Shown piece by piece: positions 14,714 to 20,977 of a stretch of DNA of 44,879 nt. Position numbers and translations under genes: made by a program. The stretch lies in assembly GCA_038150305.1 (NCBI GenBank), contig JAYOTG010000015.1, forward strand, positions 1-44,879. The letters are read 5' to 3'. The notes beneath the pieces are model-generated. The model was not told the origin of the DNA. It worked only from the letters and a program-made list of their open reading frames with translations, and made no database searches. Positions within the stretch are counted from its first letter, which is position 1. Each line of letters opens with the position of its first letter. This DNA is from MGIIa-L3 sp038150305 (GTDB lineage Archaea; Thermoplasmatota; Poseidoniia; Poseidoniales; Poseidoniaceae).

Positions 14714-16486
14714 ATGTGCGGCATCGGCGGCATGCTGGGCCGGCCCGACGAGGCCGTGCTCCACCGCATCAACCGGCTGCAGCGCCATCGCGGGCCGGAC
14801 GGTGACGGCGTCTGGGCCGACGAGCGCGTCGGATTGGCCCACACGCGCCTGGCCATTCTCGACCTCGACGGTGGCCAGCAACCCATCGTCGGTCAGCACG
14901 GCGCGGTCGCCGTGGTCAACGGCGAGATCTACAACCACCTAGACCTGCGCGCCGCGTGCTCCACCTACCGCTTTCAGCGCAAAGTGGACAGCGAGGTCGT
15001 TTTGGCCCTTCATGCCCAAGCGACCGCAGGTGGCGCGACGTCGGCGAGCGATCACGCCGCGTGGGTTCGCCACCTCGACGGCATGTACGCCTTCGCGCTC
15101 TGGGATGCTGCTGCGGGCCACCTCATCTTGGCTCGGGACCCGATGGGCATCAAGCCCCTCGTGATGGCCGAGGTCGACGGTGGCATGATCTTCGCCTCCG
15201 AAATGAAGGGGCTGCGGGCGCACGAGGGCCACGTTCCTCGGCTGGACGAGGGGGCACTTGCCCTCCGTCTCGCGTGGGAATATCCACTGGACATGACCAC
15301 GCTGATTCAAGGCACGCGCCAAGTTCGGCCCGGCACGGTCGAAGTCTGGGCGCTCGACGAACACGGACGCGCCATCATGACGTCGCGAGCGGACATCGAA
15401 CGTCAGCGCCTCGCTCCCGCCGCGTCATGGAATCCTCGCACGGAGGCCCCGGCCCTGCTGGAGTCGTTCATTTACAGCGTCGAGCAACGCCTCATGGCCG
15501 ACGTTCCCGTGGGCATCGTGCTGTCGGGTGGCCTTGATTCCGCCCTCGTGGCCGCGGTCGCCCACGAAGCGGCGGAGCGAGCGGGCCAACCCGTCCCAGA
15601 GGTTTGGACGGTGGCGGGCAGCGAGGACAATCCGGATTGGAAGGCCGCTGAAGCGGTCGCTTCGGCGCTGGATCTGAAGCACCACCAGCACCTGCTTGAC
15701 GAGGGCGACTTTGACCGCCACCTCCCGAACTTGGTGTGGCACGGCGAAGACCTCGACACGTCGGTGATGTTTTTCCAACCGCTGTTCCAGACGATGGCGT
15801 CCAGCGTGAAGGTCGGCCTGTGCGGCCAAGGCGCGGACGAGCTGCATGCCGGTTACCCGCGTTACCGCGACCCGCAGGCGCACGCGGCCTTGGTTCGACA
15901 ACGCCTCGAAGCGATGGATCATCCAGCCGCGGCCGCCTCGCTCTCTGGGGCCTTGAGCGACGAAGTATGGCTCGATGACGGCCACGTCCCAGAGGAGCGC
16001 GTGGGGACCTTGCAGGACATGCTTGGCTTCGAACTCGAACACGGTCAACTCAGCAACTTCCAATTGCGTCTGGTGGACCGGCACTCCATGGCACACGGGC
16101 TCGAGGTCCGCGTCCCCTTCCTTGGGGCGCCGCACCGCGAGGCCGCACACCGTCTGCCGATGACGTGGCGTCTGCCCGAAAGCGGCGAGGAAAAGGCGGC
16201 GCTGCGCCGCGCTGCCGACCTGACCAAGCTGCCCAAAGACATCGTCAGGCGACCCAAGCTTCCCGCAGGTACCGCCACCGCACCGAACCTCCTGCGCGAG
16301 GCCTTGTCTGAACATCACGACGCCGCTGCCTCGGTGGCAGAGCGTTACCCTCGCCTGAAGGCGAGCTTGGCCCATCAACCCGACGTGATGCTCGGCTTGG
16401 CGCTCTTCGAGGCCGTTCACTTGGTGGACGGTGGACGCGCTGCTCCGACGGGAAGTGTCGCAGATCTGCTGGAGGTGGTGGCGTGA
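14714..16486 (+). CDS. asnB: Asparagine synthetase, glutamine-hydrolysing
   Basis: 590 aa. The start at ATG 14714 is fixed because the next codon is Cys2, the N-terminal nucleophile of class II glutamine amidotransferases (MCGIGG); a TTG two codons upstream would block it. The glutaminase domain shows RHRGPDG, VNGEIYNH and SEMKGL. The synthetase domain carries the ATP PP-loop SGGLDS (about residues 271-276), then GQGADELHAGYPRY and LEVRVPFL. It makes asparagine from aspartate, glutamine and ATP in the cytoplasm. The glutamate-cysteine ligase gene starts inside its stop codon, so the two are translationally coupled; related amidotransferases with other acceptors cannot be excluded. Confidence 0.9.
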   Translation: MCGIGGMLGRPDEAVLHRINRLQRHRGPDGDGVWADERVGLAHTRLAILDLDGGQQPIVGQHGAVAVVNGEIYNHLDLRAACSTYRFQRKVDSEVVLALHAQATAGGATSASDHAAWVRHLDGMYAFALWDAAAGHLILARDPMGIKPLVMAEVDGGMIFASEMKGLRAHEGHVPRLDEGALALRLAWEYPLDMTTLIQGTRQVRPGTVEVWALDEHGRAIMTSRADIERQRLAPAASWNPRTEAPALLESFIYSVEQRLMADVPVGIVLSGGLDSALVAAVAHEAAERAGQPVPEVWTVAGSEDNPDWKAAEAVASALDLKHHQHLLDEGDFDRHLPNLVWHGEDLDTSVMFFQPLFQTMASSVKVGLCGQGADELHAGYPRYRDPQAHAALVRQRLEAMDHPAAAASLSGALSDEVWLDDGHVPEERVGTLQDMLGFELEHGQLSNFQLRLVDRHSMAHGLEVRVPFLGAPHREAAHRLPMTWRLPESGEEKAALRRAADLTKLPKDIVRRPKLPAGTATAPNLLREALSEHHDAAASVAERYPRLKASLAHQPDVMLGLALFEAVHLVDGGRAAPTGSVADLLEVVA

Positions 16487-17691
16487 CGGACGGGGCGTGG
16501 ATCGATGAGCGCATCGAGGCAAACCGTGAGCGCTTGACGGCGTGGATGGCCGAGAAGCGGGCTGAAGTCCCCATCCCCATCTACGGCAGCGTGGACGTCA
16601 GGGACGCCGGTTGGAAGGTTGCGGCGGTGGACGCCAATCACTTTCCCGCCGGATTCAACAACGTGCCAAACGAAGACCGTCCGCGCTTGGCGGCTTTGCT
16701 GCGTGAGCACGTCGAGCGGACCAATCCCGGCGTGACCTGGATTCATCTCTACCCCGAATCGCACACCAGGAACCCCGGGTACGTGGAGAACCTACGCACC
16801 TTGGTTGACCTGCTCGTCCGAGCGGGTTACCTGACCACGGTGGGCAGCCCCGAACTCAACGACATCTCGCAAGTGCGTGGCTTGTCCGGCCACCTGGATT
16901 TGGTTAACGTGCAGCCGGACGACCGTGGTGGACTGACCGTGAACGGAAGGCGCCCGGACGTCATCTTGCTGAACAACGACTTGACCACGGGCCTGCCTGA
17001 GGAACTCCGGACGGGCGAAATCATGCCCCCGACGCACATGGGGTGGCACCGAAGGAGGAAGTCCGAGCATCAGCGTGCCTTGGAGCCGTACGTCGAGGAA
17101 GCCGCGGCCTTGCTGGATGTGGACCCGTGGTACCTCCAAACCGAGTGGTTCGTCTCCGAGGACAAGTGCCTCGAGAAGGAGACGTGCCGAACCATCCTGG
17201 CCGCGGAAGTGGACGCCTTCCTCGATGGGTTGCGTGAACGCTACGCCGTGTTGGGCATCGAGCAAGAGCCGGTGGCCTTCGTCAAGAACGATCGAGGGAC
17301 CTACGGCTTGGGCATCATGACGGTGCGCTCCGGCAGCGAATTGTTGGAACTCTCCAACCGCAAAATGAAGAAACTCATGTACGCCAAAGGCGGGGCTGAC
17401 GTGGAGAATTTCCTCGTCCAAGAAGGCGTGCCCACGTCGATGACGGCAGGTTCTGGCGTCGCCGAACCGGTGGTGTACCTCGTGGACGGCGAAGCGGCGT
17501 CCTGGTTCTACCGCACGAACGAGAAGAAGGGCGCCATGGACAACCTGAATTCGCCAAGTTCCTCCTTCCTCTCGGCCTCAGACGTCGGACCGGAAGCGGT
17601 CGAACTCGCGCGAGGCCGCCACGCCTTGGTCGCTGAACTGAGCATGCTGGCCATGGGTGCTGAGCGCTTGGCGGCTGCGCGTCGAACGTGA
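16483..17691 (+). CDS. gshA: Glutamate-cysteine ligase, proteobacterial GshA type
   Basis: 402 aa with a GTG start overlapping the asnB stop by 4 bases. It matches the ATP-grasp-like GshA family known from acidithiobacilli and other proteobacteria (Pfam GshA, PF08886, by recall): IYGSVDVRDAGWKVAAVD followed by NHFPAGFNNVP, then HLYPESHTRNPGYVENL, LLNNDLTTGLP, FVKNDRGTYGLGIMTV, and a late GVAEPVVYLVDG. The reaction joins glutamate and cysteine to gamma-glutamylcysteine, the first step to glutathione. No glutathione synthetase is adjacent. Gamma-glutamylcysteine itself serves as the main thiol in haloarchaea, so it may be the end product here. Length fits the family. The family is unexpected in an archaeon and suggests transfer. 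Confidence 0.8.
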   Translation: MTDGAWIDERIEANRERLTAWMAEKRAEVPIPIYGSVDVRDAGWKVAAVDANHFPAGFNNVPNEDRPRLAALLREHVERTNPGVTWIHLYPESHTRNPGYVENLRTLVDLLVRAGYLTTVGSPELNDISQVRGLSGHLDLVNVQPDDRGGLTVNGRRPDVILLNNDLTTGLPEELRTGEIMPPTHMGWHRRRKSEHQRALEPYVEEAAALLDVDPWYLQTEWFVSEDKCLEKETCRTILAAEVDAFLDGLRERYAVLGIEQEPVAFVKNDRGTYGLGIMTVRSGSELLELSNRKMKKLMYAKGGADVENFLVQEGVPTSMTAGSGVAEPVVYLVDGEAASWFYRTNEKKGAMDNLNSPSSSFLSASDVGPEAVELARGRHALVAELSMLAMGAERLAAARRT

Positions 17692-17718
17692 TTTCAACAC
17701 CGCGTCGGTGCGAAGGCC

Positions 17719-18414
17719 ATGAGCCGCGGCTGGGTCTTCGCGCTCACCATCGCGATTGGGCTTCCCGTCGCGGCCACGGACCTCGGCGGTCTGCTCGACC
17801 GCTGGGTGGCTGAAGCCCTCGTGGTGGTCTGGTGCTGGGGCCTCTTCCTGCACGACCACGTCACGGCCGATCGGCGTCGGCGCATCGAGATGTGGACCGT
17901 GCTGGCCTTTGCCACGCCGATGGAGTTGTTCTTTTCTGAGGTGTGGCTCATCTACGAATACCAGCATGGCCTCATGCCGCTTTTCGTCCCGGTCGGGCAC
18001 TGGTTCCTGTTCGACCTCGGGCGCCGCGTCGCGCATGCGCTGGTCGACCGGCCCGTGAAATGGAGCCCGCTGCTTCTGCTTCCCCTCGTGGCCTACGGGG
18101 CCTTCACCGGCACGGGGACGGTCGAGGTGGTGCTGTTCATCGGCATGCTGCTCTTCATCCGCTTCGGACCGGATCCCGCGCTTTACGCCGTGATGACGTG
18201 GCTGGCGCTCGCGATGGAGCTGTGGGGCACGTGGCTGGGCAACTGGGCTTGGGCGGCTGACGTCCCTTGGGTGGGCTTGACCTCGTGGAATCCGCCCCTG
18301 CTCGTCGGCTCCTTCTACGGTCTGGGCGACCTCCTGGTGGGGCTGGCGGTGCGCTGGCGGCTCGGCCAAGGTTCAAGCGAAGCCCACCTTACCTCGTCAC
18401 ATGACGGGGCTTGA
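17719..18414 (+). CDS. Polytopic membrane protein of unknown function
   Basis: 231 aa with about seven hydrophobic helices and many Trp residues. Short polar turns include HDHVTADRRRR and DLGRRVAHALVDRP. Candidate functional residues are acidic or His in helices (FLHDH, TPMELFFSEVW, MELWGTWLGNWAW). No family recognised. The C-terminus overlaps the ferredoxin start by 14 bases, so the two genes are co-translated and might work together, for example as a membrane partner of an electron carrier. That is inference from position only. Confidence 0.55.
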   Translation: MSRGWVFALTIAIGLPVAATDLGGLLDRWVAEALVVVWCWGLFLHDHVTADRRRRIEMWTVLAFATPMELFFSEVWLIYEYQHGLMPLFVPVGHWFLFDLGRRVAHALVDRPVKWSPLLLLPLVAYGAFTGTGTVEVVLFIGMLLFIRFGPDPALYAVMTWLALAMELWGTWLGNWAWAADVPWVGLTSWNPPLLVGSFYGLGDLLVGLAVRWRLGQGSSEAHLTSSHDGA

Positions 18415-18733
18415 GGACCTCGCCCGGCGCCGCGAAGCCGAGGCCAAGCGCATTCGCGCCCTCCTCGACGGCGGCCATGAGAACCGCATGGCGGACCTCA
18501 AGATCGGCGAGACCGCCGTCGCCTTCGTGAAGGAGGAATTGTGCATCGGGTGCGACCAGTGTCCGTTGGTCTGCGACGACGACGCCATCGACATGGTCCA
18601 ACGGCCCATGCGCAGCCCGCTGATCGACATGGAATCCAACCGCAAGGCCGTCATCCGACGGGACGACTGCACCGGCTGCGGCTTGTGCGTGCTGGCCTGC
18701 CCGACCGACGCCATCAGCATGATCGACCGATGA
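18401..18733 (+). CDS. Ferredoxin with two [4Fe-4S] cluster motifs
   Basis: 110 aa. A charged helical N-terminal extension of about 45 residues (LARRREAEAKRIRALLDGG) precedes a bacterial-type double cluster domain: CIGCDQCPLVC, then after a 25-residue insert CTGCGLCVLACP. The first motif ends in CDD rather than the usual CP, a small departure that may tune the potential. It carries one-electron equivalents in the cytoplasm. The partner enzyme is not evident; the upstream overlapping membrane protein and the downstream membrane protein 13 bases later are the nearest candidates. Confidence 0.85.
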   Translation: MTGLEDLARRREAEAKRIRALLDGGHENRMADLKIGETAVAFVKEELCIGCDQCPLVCDDDAIDMVQRPMRSPLIDMESNRKAVIRRDDCTGCGLCVLACPTDAISMIDR

Positions 18734-18746
18734 AGGAGACGTTGCC

Positions 18747-19070
18747 ATGTCCAAGCAAGGAAAGGAAGCCACCGCTCAGCGCTTTGGTGGCGAGTTTGGT
18801 CCCTACAGAAAGCCTGGGACGCAGGGTGTTTCCCTGTCGACCTTCAAGACGCTCGTGTGGACCAGCAACATTGGCGGGCTCGTCCTGCTGGTCATCTCGC
18901 TGGAGCTGCTCTTCGTCGCCCAGCAATTTGGTTGGGGTTTGCTGCTGTTGGTGCTCGGTGTCGGTGTCGCGCTCTTCCCTTCGAACTACGAAATCCGCGG
19001 CATGGAAGACGACGAAGAAGCGCCGCCCTCTGAAGGCGAGGCCGACGCATCGTCTTCGACCGACGCCTGA
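18747..19070 (+). CDS. Small two-helix membrane protein
   Basis: 107 aa. A polar N-terminus (about 35 residues) leads into two close hydrophobic helices (NIGGLVLLVISLELLFVAQ and WGLLLLVLGVGVALFP), followed by an acidic Ser-rich tail. The start has a GGAGACGTTGCC leader just after the ferredoxin stop, so it is probably the last gene of that transcript. No recognised family. A membrane anchor or small subunit is a possible role. Confidence 0.6.
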   Translation: MSKQGKEATAQRFGGEFGPYRKPGTQGVSLSTFKTLVWTSNIGGLVLLVISLELLFVAQQFGWGLLLLVLGVGVALFPSNYEIRGMEDDEEAPPSEGEADASSSTDA

Positions 19071-19135
19071 AGCCGTTGGGCTGACGGGTCGCGGCGACGT
19101 GCCGTGACGTAGAATCATAGGGTGCCGTTCTGACC

Positions 19136-19145
19136 NNNNNNNNNN
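19136..19145. other. Scaffold gap (10 N), probably zero length
   Basis: Ten N separate two contig ends that both carry GTTCTGACC (19127-19135 and 19146-19154). Such matching ends suggest the contigs simply overlap by 9 bases and that no sequence is missing. Confidence 0.8.
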
Positions 19146-19154
19146 GTTCTGACC

Positions 19155-19640
19155 ATGGCCACAGAAGGTATGGCCATGATCACGACCGCGGACATTGAGC
19201 AGGTGCAGCAGGCATGGGGGGACGGCATCGTGGCCATCGCCACGGCCCACCGCGACGGTGGCGACTACGCCGAGCGCGCGCGTGTGCACGTGGAGACGCT
19301 CTACGCCTACGGGCTGTCGGAGGTGCTGTTCAAGCCGACCCTGGCCGCCATCGAGCAATTCCGCCCCACCTTCGACGAGGCGTGGTCCTACTTCACCGCC
19401 TCAAACGGGGCCTGTCCCGAGGACAAGGGCTTCGCCATCAAGGGCTGGACCGCGGTTCGCTTCGAGAACGCAGGGATGCTCATCCACGGTAACACAGCCC
19501 AAGCCATGGGGAATTACTTCTTCACCGACCCAGATGGAAACGAGGTGAAGGTCGAGTACACCTTTGGCTACGTTCAGGACGACGCCGGAGCGCTTCGCAT
19601 CAACCTGCATCACTCCTCAATGCCGGCTGAATCGAATTGA
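19155..19640 (+). CDS. NTF2-like (SnoaL-fold) protein
   Basis: 161 aa; starts at 19155 right after the gap, with an in-frame ATG at 19170 as alternative. It shows the pattern of a widespread small-protein family: QQAWGDGIVAI, GLSEVLFKPTLA, CPEDKGFAIKGWTAVRFENA, AMGNYFFTDPDGNEVKVEYT, and an RINLHHSSMP end. The cone-shaped NTF2/SnoaL fold is expected for this family. Relatives are often labelled phosphoribosyl-AMP cyclohydrolase in databases; the hisI zinc motifs are absent here, so I would not use that name. It may bind or isomerise a small molecule; the substrate is unknown. Confidence 0.65.
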   Translation: MATEGMAMITTADIEQVQQAWGDGIVAIATAHRDGGDYAERARVHVETLYAYGLSEVLFKPTLAAIEQFRPTFDEAWSYFTASNGACPEDKGFAIKGWTAVRFENAGMLIHGNTAQAMGNYFFTDPDGNEVKVEYTFGYVQDDAGALRINLHHSSMPAESN

Positions 19641-19651
19641 ACGCCGCTCGC

Positions 19652-19963
19652 TCAGCGCATGACGACCATGCCGCCGCGCACCTTTGAGCAGGAACTCGGA
19701 ATCAGGAAGAGGTCGATCAACCACCAGAGGCCGAGCCCCTGGAAGGTGATGAGCGAGAGCAGCCAGACCCCGACGCCTCGGCCCATGTAGAGGTGGTGGA
19801 TGCCGAAGAGGCCGAGGAAGAACCAGAGGACGTACGCCAGGATGGCGCTGGGTGGATGCCGAACTGGCGCCACCATGGACGGTTGGGCCATGACCACGGG
19901 TTGGTGCACGGTTTGGACGTACTGCGGCTGCTGCACGTACTGCGGCTGCTGCTGAGGCTGCAT
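19652..19963 (-). CDS. TM2-domain membrane protein
   Basis: 103 aa from the ATG at 19963 (a TTG two codons earlier is possible). A Gln/Pro/Val-rich N-terminal arm (QPQYVQQPQYVQTVHQP) precedes a TM2 domain: AYVLWFFLGLFGIHHLYMGR, then GVWLLSLITFQGLGLWWLID. The F-G-x-H-x-(F/L)-Y-x-G core and the final WWLIDLF are typical. TM2 proteins are widespread and mostly of unknown function. It converges with the NTF2-like gene with 11 bases between stops. Confidence 0.8.
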   Translation of the reverse strand: MQPQQQPQYVQQPQYVQTVHQPVVMAQPSMVAPVRHPPSAILAYVLWFFLGLFGIHHLYMGRGVGVWLLSLITFQGLGLWWLIDLFLIPSSCSKVRGGMVVMR

Positions 19964-20032
19964 GGTCAACGCGTTCTGCTATGCACACGCGGACATAACG
20001 GTGTTGGGAGCCACGCCCTCGTGCGGCACGCC

Positions 20033-20923
20033 TCACTCTGCCTCAATGCCAATGAGACTGCGGTCGAAGGTGGTGTTCAGCCAGAGCACGCCCACGGCGA
20101 GCACCGAAGCGAGGATGAACAGGGCAGCGCCCGCGTATCCTGGCGTGCCGATGCCCACACGGATCACCACCGTGGACAACACGAATCCCGTGTTTCGAGC
20201 GAGGTGGTTGAAGTCCGTGGTGTGCTTGTAGGAGATGAGCAGAATCAGGATGTCCGACATCACCAGCCAGGTGAAGAAGTCGGAGAAGAACACCGTCCGG
20301 CTGAGGTTGCCCTCGCCACCGATGACGCCGTTGGTCCAGGTCGTGAAGGACCACAGGGCCACGAGGACATACACGACAAAGAGGGCGGTGGCAAGGATCT
20401 TCTTTTGCCGCACAAAGGCGGAAAGCGCGTGGTCAGCGTGCAGCTTTGGCATGGCGTTGGACGTTGCTTTGCGGAAGTAGAGGGCGGTGGCAAAGAGGAC
20501 GATGAAGGCCACCACCTCGATGGCGATGAAAGCCACTGGATCGTACAAGGCCGTGGACTCGGTCTCATTGAGGTCTGCGAGGTTTTTGAAAACGTCACGA
20601 ACCACGAGCAGGGTGACGACTTCGAACTGTTTCCCGATGGCGTTTGAGAAGGATTCTGGTATGGCCCGGATGAGTTCGTACACTTCGTAGGCCAAGATGA
20701 TGGAAAACGGCGTGTAGAGCGCATCGAGGTAAGAGTCGATCAGCGGTTCCATGCCGGGCAGGTCAATGCGCCCCAACCCGTACAACACGCACAGCACAAG
20801 GTGCACGAGGAAGCCAACGACGGCGGCATTGATCGACTGTTGACGAAGGAATTCGTCGGTCCGTTCACCCAGCACGAAGCCGTAGAGCCTCGGCTCGTCC
20901 ATGCACGGCTCAACGCCCTGCAT
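20033..20923 (-). CDS. Polytopic membrane protein of unknown function
   Basis: 296 aa; the ATG at 20923 or at 20902 may be used. About seven hydrophobic helices, with a soluble N-terminal piece (PRLYGFVLGERTDEFLRQQ) and charged loops such as YEVYELIRAIPESFSNAIGK and HADHALSAFVRQKK. I do not recognise the family. It follows the cytochrome b/HdrD fusion gene by 54 bases on the same strand and could be read through from that operon. Confidence 0.55.
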   Translation of the reverse strand: MQGVEPCMDEPRLYGFVLGERTDEFLRQQSINAAVVGFLVHLVLCVLYGLGRIDLPGMEPLIDSYLDALYTPFSIILAYEVYELIRAIPESFSNAIGKQFEVVTLLVVRDVFKNLADLNETESTALYDPVAFIAIEVVAFIVLFATALYFRKATSNAMPKLHADHALSAFVRQKKILATALFVVYVLVALWSFTTWTNGVIGGEGNLSRTVFFSDFFTWLVMSDILILLISYKHTTDFNHLARNTGFVLSTVVIRVGIGTPGYAGAALFILASVLAVGVLWLNTTFDRSLIGIEAE

Positions 20924-20977
20924 GGGAAATAGGCCTGTTCAGGCCCGCAGCGCTTGGCGGTGGGTGCGTGGCTCGAT

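Noticed and set aside
19155..19640. Phosphoribosyl-AMP cyclohydrolase (hisI) name for the NTF2-like gene
   Set aside because: The HisI zinc and catalytic motifs are absent; relatives carry that label by error transfer.
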